In this document: positions 33,153-42,512 of the stretch, one piece after another | How positions within the stretch are numbered: the stretch's first letter is position 1 | Layout of the letters: the number at the start of each line of letters is the position of its first letter | Made by a program: the position numbers and the translations under genes | Notes under the pieces: model-generated | The model's input: the letters and a program-made list of their open reading frames with translations, nothing else | Databases searched by the model: none | Told to the model about the DNA's origin: nothing | Origin: Prevotella sp. | GTDB lineage: Bacteria > Bacteroidota > Bacteroidia > Bacteroidales > Bacteroidaceae | Length of the DNA stretch: 42,512 nt | NCBI GenBank assembly: GCA_003447235.1 | Contig: DLZV01000002.1 | Span: forward strand, 1-42,512 | Direction: 5' to 3'

Positions 33153-36100
33153 ATGTTGTACAGTTCAGATATATCAAATGAGCATTCATTGCTAAGAGAC
33201 ATTTTGCAGACACGAGGGATGGATTCTTTACCCAAGAACTATCCGTTGTGGAAGTTCAAATTGTCTGATGAAGAGTATGATGGGCTGAAACGCACCATCC
33301 AAAGCAACGTTGTCTATCTCTATAAGTTTGGCATTGAGGCGGCACTCTGCTATGCAGAGTGGTGGCGGCGTGATTACAGAGGCTATTATCCTAATAAAGA
33401 GCAAGTTGCAATAGATGTAGGAGTACCTGAATACCATAAGGAACTGTTTGATGCAGCCAAAGGTGCATTGGAACAGAATGGCTATACGTTTCTGCATTCA
33501 TTGAAAGGTAAGGAATCTTTTCGCACACTATTGAACCAAGGAGGACTTCCCATAACCTACATCAAGAACAATGACAGCAATATGGGGAGTTTTACGAGAT
33601 TCCTTGGCGGATTAGTCAGAGAACTGTCTATCATTAACTATGACTGGAACAATGACGCCAACTCTATCATCCAGCAATTCAACTGCATTTCATACCTGAG
33701 CAAAGGTTTTAGAAATGAGAACATCTATGCCGTTGCCATGCAGATAGCTCATGCTATCATTATGGATGATACGGAATTGTTGCCATACGATGATACAGAT
33801 GCATCATTATCGGAACTAACGAAATCGCTACTGAGAGAATACAAAAGCGTAAAAAGTGAGAAACGAACACGGCCTCTATCACTGTCATGGAAATTGAGGA
33901 CAACACAAGAAGGCATTGGGTATCTGCTTGTAAATATGGATATTGTAAAAGATATATCATCGGACTCGATTCCAGGGCTTGATACCTTAACGTGCTACAC
34001 GTTTGACATTTTTGTAGCAGGTATGCTTGTCGGGAAATATTCTCGTAAGAGCTTCGTATACGATGACGATGGAAATGCGATCAGTGCTATCTACACACGC
34101 ATATCCACTGGCATGGCCAAAGATATTCTGTGGAAGGGAGAACCAGTTGTTGAAGTAAAAGTAAGATGTGACAACGACGAACGCCTTTTCTTAACAGTAG
34201 CCGGCTGCTACCCTCCGAACTTTGACCACCCACAAGTATTCCAAATGATGGATGACAACTTGTACAGCAAGAGCGAGACTGCTAACGCTGAAAACAACAT
34301 CGTAGTTTTCTCATCTGAATGGGAATCCTCAGATGCTAATAAATTAACTATCTGTGATTACGAGCTGAATTATGTAGAGTTCACAAGTTCTGTAGAGCTG
34401 AGCAATCAAGAGACTTTAGAAAGTGTAAAAATCACTAACCAATTCACACCATACTCGGCCGAATTTAGTGGAAACTACATTCCTTGGGTTGAAAAGTCGA
34501 ATTACAAGATTCTATCAAAAGTTCCATCGGTTCATGTATACGACAAGGATAAAAATAGGATTAACAATTGCAAGGTCACATACAGAGGCCACCATGATAA
34601 AGGATCAAATTCTTGGAGGACTCTCAGAACCTCTTGTGTCCTTCCGATTGGCCTGGTGGACATAAGGGTTGAATTTCCTGATGGCAATTATATTGTAGAA
34701 ACATTCTACTCTATCAGAGACATGACTTTTGGTTCAGCCAATGAAGATATTTATTCCACGGAGATTAATTTTAGCTGCTCTTCACCTTTGAAGGCAAGAA
34801 TCGAGTCGCTGGAGAACATTGAAATCACCAATCTTAGTAACACGAGCTGGAAGATAAGCAGGAATAGAAATTCAATGCATTGTCCATCAGTCTGCTATTT
34901 CAGAATAAATAATGCAGACAATCCCTACTTGCGAGTTGCCATTGCGATACCTTTTGAAGGAACTATTATCACTGATACAGAAGGCAATATTGTTCCAAGA
35001 GGAAAGGTAATCTCATTCGCCAACCTGTCACATTTCAGAATAACAAATCATGGCGGCAGAAAAAGAAAGGTAGATGTATCTTACTATGCAAAGAGTGAAG
35101 ACTTCAGCAGTCGTAAGCATCTAAAGGCAAACATTATAAATGGACTTGTCCCTCTCTCCGATTATAGCGATCTCATTTTGAGGACGTTTAACTTGTATGG
35201 AGCAAACACCTTTGACCGTACAAGCTCGGTCATGCTTAGAGTGCCTGGTCAAGAAGTTTTTATTAGAAAATTTGTTCTTGAAACCACCATCGACAATGGA
35301 ACTTTAGTAGTTGTTGACAACACAGAGGATGATGCACAGGACTTTTTGTACGAAGGAGAACTTTATGCTTTCCCCGTAGACGAGTCACTTGGTATTGATG
35401 ACTTTTATCCCATTAGTCTCATAAGAGAAGAAAAGAATAATAACAGGTTTTGCCTTCCTGACACATTCACGCACAATGAGTTTGTAGTATTTTCAGGTCC
35501 AAAAGTAAGACGAAGAATTATTCCGAAGTACTTTAACAGAGATGGCGGTGACTACACTCCCGAAGAACGTACCGCACGTTCACACAAGCTTAACAAGATT
35601 TGGTATGAATATCTCAGTGTTGAAAATTTTATGTCAGGAAAGCACTGGCAGCTTGTTTGTAAGGCATTTGATATATGCAGCAACCAGGAATTACCATTCA
35701 CGACCTACAATGGGTTGAAGGTAATAGCGAGAAGTCCTGAATTGTTGGCCAAGTTCATTGTGGCCATGTGCGTGCATGATCATCAAGAAACCTTGATACA
35801 GGATATCGAACGCTTTGAGCAAGAGATGGTGGTTGCTCTACATTGGATTCCACGTGTCATGTGGGAGAAAAGCTTTAACGCACTTTGGGACTATATGCCT
35901 GATAAAATCATGAAATTCAAAGCAACGAAACAGAACGAGATTATTGCCTTACTAGACAACTTGTTCAATACTTCTTTATCTACTGTTGTAGCAAGAGATT
36001 TCAAGAAGTACATTCTCAATGGAAAGTTGAAGAAGGCAGAGCCGATATTGTATACTGACATCAACAGATATAAAATGCGTACACTAGGTCTGTCTGATAC

Positions 36101-36359
36101 AAACGAAGATCTTCCGATAATTGAATTTAGCTTGGGTAAGAATTATTACCCTTATCAAAGGATGTTGCCTTCACATCGTGTGATGATAGAAGCTCCTATG
36201 TGTGCAGCAGAAAACACTTGTGACTTAAAAGGTTGTATCAATTTGTTTGCTCCTTCAGGAAAAGAACATGCAAGGATCATCAATTTCTATCGCAAGTACT
36301 ATAAGGAAACTTACAGTGAAATATTCCTCAGAACCGTCAAACTGATAAATCAAAACTGA
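33153..36359 (+). CDS. druH: DruH-like protein of a Druantia type III anti-phage system
   Basis: The 1068-residue protein has no signal peptide or membrane helix and should be cytoplasmic. The N-terminal region (~50-110) has the AALCYAEWWRRDYRGYYP segment and a helical block, which I recall from the STY4851/ECs_52950 family, the name given to DruH. The middle (~250-800) is rich in beta strands, suggesting several beta-sandwich modules; the C-terminal ~200 residues are helical. No nuclease, methylase or ATPase motif is visible, as expected for DruH, whose biochemical role is unknown. The helicase gene starts 5 bases after its stop, matching the two-gene druH-druE order of type III. The gene is intact and AT-rich compared with the core genes upstream. 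The partner helicase is the main support for the call. Confidence 0.75.
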   Translation: MLYSSDISNEHSLLRDILQTRGMDSLPKNYPLWKFKLSDEEYDGLKRTIQSNVVYLYKFGIEAALCYAEWWRRDYRGYYPNKEQVAIDVGVPEYHKELFDAAKGALEQNGYTFLHSLKGKESFRTLLNQGGLPITYIKNNDSNMGSFTRFLGGLVRELSIINYDWNNDANSIIQQFNCISYLSKGFRNENIYAVAMQIAHAIIMDDTELLPYDDTDASLSELTKSLLREYKSVKSEKRTRPLSLSWKLRTTQEGIGYLLVNMDIVKDISSDSIPGLDTLTCYTFDIFVAGMLVGKYSRKSFVYDDDGNAISAIYTRISTGMAKDILWKGEPVVEVKVRCDNDERLFLTVAGCYPPNFDHPQVFQMMDDNLYSKSETANAENNIVVFSSEWESSDANKLTICDYELNYVEFTSSVELSNQETLESVKITNQFTPYSAEFSGNYIPWVEKSNYKILSKVPSVHVYDKDKNRINNCKVTYRGHHDKGSNSWRTLRTSCVLPIGLVDIRVEFPDGNYIVETFYSIRDMTFGSANEDIYSTEINFSCSSPLKARIESLENIEITNLSNTSWKISRNRNSMHCPSVCYFRINNADNPYLRVAIAIPFEGTIITDTEGNIVPRGKVISFANLSHFRITNHGGRKRKVDVSYYAKSEDFSSRKHLKANIINGLVPLSDYSDLILRTFNLYGANTFDRTSSVMLRVPGQEVFIRKFVLETTIDNGTLVVVDNTEDDAQDFLYEGELYAFPVDESLGIDDFYPISLIREEKNNNRFCLPDTFTHNEFVVFSGPKVRRRIIPKYFNRDGGDYTPEERTARSHKLNKIWYEYLSVENFMSGKHWQLVCKAFDICSNQELPFTTYNGLKVIARSPELLAKFIVAMCVHDHQETLIQDIERFEQEMVVALHWIPRVMWEKSFNALWDYMPDKIMKFKATKQNEIIALLDNLFNTSLSTVVARDFKKYILNGKLKKAEPILYTDINRYKMRTLGLSDTNEDLPIIEFSLGKNYYPYQRMLPSHRVMIEAPMCAAENTCDLKGCINLFAPSGKEHARIINFYRKYYKETYSEIFLRTVKLINQN

Positions 36360-36364
36360 AATAT

Positions 36365-39300
36365 ATGAATTACGCCGATTTTTACAACTCAGCCGAGAAA
36401 AAACTCGTTGAATCTTTGGTCTCATTGTGGTTTCGGGGCAAAGGCAAAGAACAAGAGTATATGAGGACAATTCTTACAAAGGATGAGCCCCTATTATCAG
36501 AGCCTGTGTTTCAATCCGTCTTCCCGTGGGAAAGCAGTAAGGAAACATTCAGCGAACATTGTTCAAAACTCAACATTCTCACCAACGAATTTGTTAAGGC
36601 ATTAAGTGGAGAATATGTGGAGAAGGATTACCGATTCCCAGCCGACCGTCATCCCTACAAACACCAGACTAAGAGCTGGAAGGCAATGCTCTCTAAAGGA
36701 GGTAAAAACTATTGTGGTAACTTCTGGCACTGGTTCGGGTAAGACAGAATGCTTCATGATTCCTGTTCTTCATGATATTGCACAAAGAAATGAGAAGGAT
36801 TGTGTTCAAGCCATATTCCTTTATCCTTTGAATGCATTGATGAAGAGCCAACAGAAGCGCATCCATGCTTGGTGCAAGGCTTTACCATCAAAAGTTACGT
36901 ATGCTATTTATAATCGCGAGACTGAAAAGGGAAAAGGGAAGAATACAAATCCATACTATCCGCAACTAATCACACGTCCTCAAATTAGACAGAATCCGCC
37001 GCAGATTCTTTTTACAAACCCTACCATGCTGAACTATATGCTTGTCAGAGCTGAAGACAAGCCCATATTGGAAAAATCACAAGGCAAGTTGAAGTGGATA
37101 TTGCTGGACGAAGCACATACATATACAGGTTCGGCAGCGGCAGAATTGTCGCTGCAACTTCGCAGAGTGTTGGATGCCTTTGGAGTAACTATTGAGCAAG
37201 TGAACTTCGCTGTTACTTCAGCTACTATTGGTGATGAAAAGGACCCTACTACAGAATTAAAACTTAAAACATTCGTTTCACAGCTAACAGGTAAGCCTGT
37301 TGATAGCGTGGTGGTCATTGGGGGCAAGCGTATTATCCCCAATATGGATAGTAATATTGCCCAACAAGCCATTGATAGAATAAATGCCAAGTTCAATACA
37401 AACATTAGGATCACAGACATTGAAAAGCTACGTAAGAAACTAAATTCGAACCCAGTTCTGTCTGCAAAAGAAATTACCAAAGAGTTGGACCGCTCCATTA
37501 GTAAAGATTTGAGAAAATCGCTGGAGCTAATAGACGTATTGGGGGACAAGATAGATGGTTTGGATAAGAATGATGGCAGTTCTATTGCCTTGCTACCATC
37601 ACGCGCACATTTCTTCATCCGCTCAGTCAATGGAATATATGCTTGTGTGAATCCAGAATGTGGACATCATAAAACGACACGCTTAGATATTGGCAGTTTA
37701 ACCACTTACCAAAACACAAACTGCCCGACGTGTAAATCACGATTGCTGGAGGTGGCAACATGCCCTAGTTGTGGAGGAATCATCATATCTGGAGAAACAA
37801 GCACATCGAAAGGCTTCAGAGCACATACAAATGTAGTAGATATAGACAAAAGTATTTTCTATGACAATATCAACGAAGATCTTATAGAGACGGAACAGGT
37901 GGCAGACGAAATTGTTGTCGATACTGAAGCTGATGGCTTTACTCCATTCTATTTTGGTAAGCCAGAGAAACGATGTCTAAGGAAACATACAAGAGAAGAT
38001 AGGCATGTATTCAATCATGAGAGGAACAAAATTGAGATTGCAGCAGAAGATGCCGAGGAGAAGCTCGTGTTCAAATCGCTAAGACACGATGAAAGCAATG
38101 CTGATTTGTGCCCTCATTGTGGCAACCGCATTGGGCGACTCCACTATTTAAGAGCTAGTGCCACGCAAATGGGACGTGTTCTCTCTACACTGATATTAGA
38201 TAATGCAGAAAGCGGTAATACTGATGATTTTGACGTTCTGTATGACGGGAAAAAGTATATTATCTTCACAGATAATCGTCAAGGCTCCGCTCGTTCTGCA
38301 ATGGGTATGAACCAAGATGTTGAACGTTCTTGGATTCGTTCCTCAATCTTTCATGCGTTGGCAGACAAACGGATAGATTGTGAGGCTACTGCCACTTCAG
38401 GATTAAATGATGAAGAGGAAACTGAATACAATGAATTAAAGAGTATGTCCAATTTGGGCATGGGTCTTAAGAACAGGCTTGCTAAGCTGGAGGAGAAAAG
38501 AAATGGAATTAACAACACTACAATCCCAGAATCTCCAGACTAGACATTTGAAAACATCAGCAGGCTTCTGGAATACAATGCGGATTTTGGCAAACTCTAC
38601 AAACATCTCAATGCTGCACGTGGTGTAAAATACAACAACAAGTCAGCATACCTTAAAGCTCTTTTGGTTGACCAGTTTGGATGGATTCCAAAACGTGCCA
38701 ATTCTTTAGAGAATATGGGGTTCGTAAGATTGGTTTACCCAGGGCTAAAAAGTGCAAAATGCCCTTCTATACTTAAACAAAAAGGTTACGGAGACAAAAA
38801 CTGGCAGGATTATCTAAAAATCTGCATTGATTATGTAATCCGTGGAGGACGGCATTACACTATTTCGGGTGATTTTAAAGATTTCCTTACTCAGAACACG
38901 TTCGTTTCGGCAATCTACCCCAAAGATTCAACACTTCGAATTAAGGGACAGCCAGTGAGTAAGTGGCCGTCTGTTAAACAAAGTTTGACTGGCATACAAG
39001 ATGAGCAGAACAGGATTGTACTTCTATTATGTGCTGCTCTTGACTATAATGACGTTGAGAGTTTTAATCCTGAAATGATAGCCAACATCAATGAGTTGTT
39101 GGAACAAGCGTGGATTTTCATCACGTCTAAAATATTGGATTGTTCAGACACGGAGAACCATGGTTTTATGCTTGATTTGCTTGGGTCAAAGGTAAGACTT
39201 CAACTCATGGATAAAGGCTATCTGTGTCCTGTGGACAATGTAATTGTTGATACGATATTCTGTGGTTACAGCCCTCGTATGAATGGATATATCGGAAAAG

Positions 39301-42300
39301 AGTACTTTGACAGATATAAGATTAAGGAAACCATCGATTATCCATATTTCCCATTTAAATCTTCTAAACTCACTCAGGGCGAAGTGGATACATGGATCTC
39401 CCAGAAGCTTGTTCGTCAAAAAGAACTCGGAGTATATTCTGATATTCATGAAAGAGTATACTTACAAAAGCCTATTTTCATAGCAGCAGAGCACTCAGGA
39501 CAACAATCTCGTAAAGACCTTGAGAAATACGAACAGGAGTTTAACAATGGTCATCTGAATGTCCTATCATGTTCTACAACTATGGAAATGGGGGTAGATA
39601 TTGGAGGTATAAGCGAAGTCGTCATGAATAATGTTCCTCCCAAGTCGGCAAATTATTTGCAAAGAGCAGGACGTGCAGGTAGAAGAAATGAAACAAAGGC
39701 TTTGGCTTTGACTTTCTGTGCTCCCAATCCGATTGGCACTTTCACTTGGAATAATCCCAATTACCCCATGACTCACATAACCGAGACCCCCCTTTTGAAA
39801 TTAGAGAGCCGCCAGCTCATTCAAAGGCACTTAAATGCCTTGATATTTGCTGACTTTGTTTCAGAAGAAGGTGGCATTAGAGTCACATCGAAATTAAAAG
39901 ATTTCTTTGAATCAACGGAAGGAACAACCTACTATGATGGCTTCCTGACACATATTGACAAAATCATTGGAGGCCAGAGAAATGCCATTGATTCTTCGTA
40001 TGCAAATCTCGTTAAGGGAACGGCATTGTCTGCTGTTCCAATAAGTGACGCAGCGTTTGCGACAAAGAAAGACATTGCCATTGTCTTTAGCCTGTATAAA
40101 AGCAGATTGGATTCATACGACCTATCCCTTGATTCCCTGCGCAATGAAAGCGGGCACAATGCTGCAATTAAGGCATTGAAACATCAAAAGGACAACTTCC
40201 TAGAATTATCACTCTTACAGTATCTTGCCGAGCATTCATTCTTACCAAGTGCAGGAATACCGACTGGATTAGTTCAGTGTATACTGGGATATGACAAAAC
40301 CGACGATGATCCTACCATGCACCTTAGCCAGGCCATATCATCCTATGCTCCAGGAAATCAAGTGGTAAAGAACGAATGGATATATGAGCCAAGCGGAATC
40401 CTTCTGAAAACGAAATATGATGACAGTTCAGCAAGATATGTATTACAGAATTGTATTCGCTGCGGCTACACTACAATCACTTCTGGTTCTGCGATAAACG
40501 ATTGTCCTAAGTGTGGAGGGCAAGATACCATGCATGGCATAAAGGAGATGAGTCTTTCTACTGACAGTCGATTTACTGAAATCGTAGAACCTGCCGCATT
40601 CACAGTGGCTTGGGGTTCAAAACCTTCACGAAAGATGAACAGACGTGGCGGTATGAATTTTATTCAACCCGTACTCTTAGAGATGGAACCATGGGGAGAA
40701 AAAATATCATCCACGAAAATGTCAGTTAGATGCCCGACTAACAAAGCAGAAATTCTATTCTACAACAGAGGCCAAAACGGATATGGCTATGCGCTGTGTC
40801 CCTACTGTGGCAGAATGGAACAAGAGAAAAATATAGATGACTCAAACCATGCGTTAGCTGGTCATAAACATCTGTTAACAGGGATGCCGTGCCAAGGAGC
40901 AAATAGTATCAGAAGACACGTGCTGCTAATAGGCCGCTACCAAACAGATTTTGTAGAGATAAGATTCTACGATGCAAATAACGCTCTGATAAAAGATTCA
41001 AATACATTGTATTCTCTTGGTGTAATTCTAAGTAGGAAACTAACCGAACTGCTTGGCGTGAACGATGGCGAAATAGACTTTGGATATGACACCAGTAACC
41101 ACACCGTGTTCATCTATGACACAGCATTAGGAGGAGCAGGCTACTCCACTTTGTTCCGCGAATACAAGGACAAGGTATTGGGACTTGCCTATAATTCATT
41201 GCGCCACTGTGATTGTGAAAGAGCTTGCACCAAATGTCTTATCGACAGACGTTCTCAATGGTATCTAAATTACCTTAACAGACAGAAAGCACTTGAATGG
41301 CTAGAACTCGAAATCCAATCACGAGTCGCACCAAAATTCATTTCTTCATTGGTGGATGATGCGTCATTTGTCACGACAGATTTTGCAACAGAACTCTACC
41401 AGCTGGTGCGCAACTATAATTTCAGATCCATAACACTCTTTGTTGATAACGATTATTCTTCATGGCAATTGAATGAATTCCCGTTCATCAAAATGCTGGG
41501 AGAGCTTAAGCTTATGGGAATTGATGCTTCATTTTCCGTAAGGAATCAGATTGACCTGTCAAAGAGTTCACCAGCAGAAAGAGCTACTATTATGGCAGCT
41601 CTAACCCAGAATAATTTCTATTACAGTCAAGGTTGTTTGCCATCGTCACTGAGACCATTATTACAAGTAAGGTTCAATGATGGACGAACAAAGACTTACT
41701 TTGGCAGAGATATTGACACATCCCTCACTCATTCATGGGGAGACGGTGATGTGTATTGCACAAATTCAGACATGGGCTTAACTATTTCCCAGATTAATCC
41801 GTATAAGTTACTGGAAAAGTACATGAATAGTAATGGAACGTTGATGTTTGAGAAAAGGATTAAGATGGACTGTTCAATTGACTCTCTTTTCAAAGTTCTT
41901 GCTTATGGCGAGGATATCAAGTGGGGGCGCATCAAGTCATCGCTGTATGGGAAAAGGGCTTCTTTAAGTTATTCTGACAGATATATCAGAACTCCTCTCG
42001 GCTGCATCCTTTTGGCGTACTTCATTAAGTCACTAAAAATATTTTGTAGCTTAGTCGTTAATAATCTGACCATCTCTGTTGAGCCTATTAGGGTAAACTC
42101 GCATTCAGCAAACGATGTCAAGATGAATGAAAATTTCAATAGCAATGACGCACGAAATCGTTTCTTGATAGAATCAATATCTAACATCTGTAATTTGTCT
42201 GCAACAATATCTGACGACGGATATATTGTTCACGAGAGGTGCTTAACAATAAAAAGTGATGATGTTGAATTGTGCATTCGCCCTGATGCAGGAATAGCTA

Positions 42301-42443
42301 ATGGCTGGAAAACTTTCAGATGGGAGGATGCTGAGTGTACAGACAATGACTTTAGATACAATTGGGAGTTAGAAATGAAACTCCGCAATACAAAGAAGAA
42401 CCATGAGGGAATTCTGTATACGATTTCACTTAATGAAAACTGA
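36365..42443 (+). pseudogene. druE: DruE-like DUF1998 superfamily 2 helicase, broken by a frameshift and an amber stop
   Basis: Repaired, this would be about 2026 residues, the size of DruE, the helicase common to all Druantia types. The first frame (36365-36742) ends early. One extra A in the A5 run at 36704-36708 shifts the frame; dropping it joins YKHQTKSWKAMLSKGGK directly to TIVVTSGTGSGKTE. The second frame runs to a TAG at 38541-38543; the same frame continues without interruption to 42443. Motifs: Walker A TSGTGSGKT (36720-36746), DEAH (37107-37118), SAT (37218-37226), motif V (CSTTMEMGVDIGG, ~39570) and motif VI QRAGRAGRR (39660-39686). CxxC zinc ribbons lie near 37640-37790, 38110, 40455-40525 and 40800. 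The C-terminal CDCERACTKC (~41207-41236) is the DUF1998/MrfA-type zinc site. Without correction only pieces lacking an intact helicase core could be made. Confidence 0.85.
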
Positions 42444-42464
42444 TAACTTAGAATAGCAGAGACT

Positions 42465-42509
42465 ATGAAATATCAAAAGTACATAGACCTTTTTACAATA
42501 GTTCGTTAA
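42465..42509 (+). CDS. Possible start of a further gene at the window edge
   Basis: An ATG 21 bases after the druE stop opens MKYQKYIDLFTIVR and then hits TAA at 42507-42509. The beginning looks gene-like (basic, with close spacing to druE), so it may be a very short or broken next gene. The window ends three bases later, and nothing more can be said. Confidence 0.25.
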   Translation: MKYQKYIDLFTIVR

Positions 42510-42512
42510 AAT

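Noticed and set aside
36606..36760. Programmed ribosomal frameshift in druE
   Set aside because: A +1 shift is needed, and no rare codon, stop at the shift site or stimulatory structure is evident. The in-frame amber further on would still truncate the product.
33153..42443. DISARM or Dpd-type defence system
   Set aside because: DISARM also has a DUF1998 protein and a helicase, but as separate genes with a methyltransferase and a PLD protein. Here helicase core and DUF1998 site are in one ~2000-residue chain next to a DruH-like gene, with no methylase.

Overview
The window looks like a chromosome segment of a Prevotellaceae-like member of the Bacteroidota. The evidence is a ruvA-sprA gene pair (SprA is the giant outer-membrane component of the type IX secretion system), several TAnnTTTG -7 promoter elements, little sign of Shine-Dalgarno sequences, and proteins such as a DUF6175-like secreted protein. 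The central genes (about 6.7-32 kb) are GC-rich. The left (about 1-6.4 kb) and right (about 32.2-42.5 kb) ends are visibly AT-richer, which fits acquired or accessory DNA flanking a core segment.

Layout. 1-1780: a gene-poor stretch with a terminator-like hairpin, transposase relics of two kinds, an unidentified protein tail and an 11-bp tandem-repeat array arranged around a palindrome. 1785-6416: a plus-strand operon of five exported or envelope proteins of unknown function. 6749-12494 (minus): two GH2 beta-galactosidases. 12638-14917 (minus): priA. Divergent from it is a nitroreductase preceded by a four-copy repeat of exactly 26 nt, then gpmA. 16806-21360 (minus): a glpT - glycerophosphodiesterase - porin operon for glycerophosphodiester use. 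21871-32044 (minus): ruvA - sprA - a small basic/helical protein - a membrane-anchored pseudokinase, with a second 11-bp repeat array straddling the sprA stop codon. 32213-33042: a decayed IS1380-family element. 33153-42443 (plus): a two-gene cassette that I read as a Druantia type III anti-phage system, druH plus the giant DUF1998 helicase druE.

The most notable result is the state of the Druantia cassette. druH is intact, but druE carries a +1 frameshift in an A5 run 12 nt before its Walker A motif and an in-frame amber codon in the middle. All expected helicase motifs and zinc-binding cysteines survive on both sides of the lesions. Either the system was inactivated recently, or the lesions are assembly errors, or it is reversibly silenced. 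Its neighbour is an IS1380 relic whose right end may supply an outward promoter.

Other points worth attention are the five-gene envelope operon, a kinase-fold protein lacking the DFG aspartate, and several short-period repeats in gene starts and ends (11, 26, 20 and 8 bp). All family assignments come from reading the sequences by eye; no database search was run.
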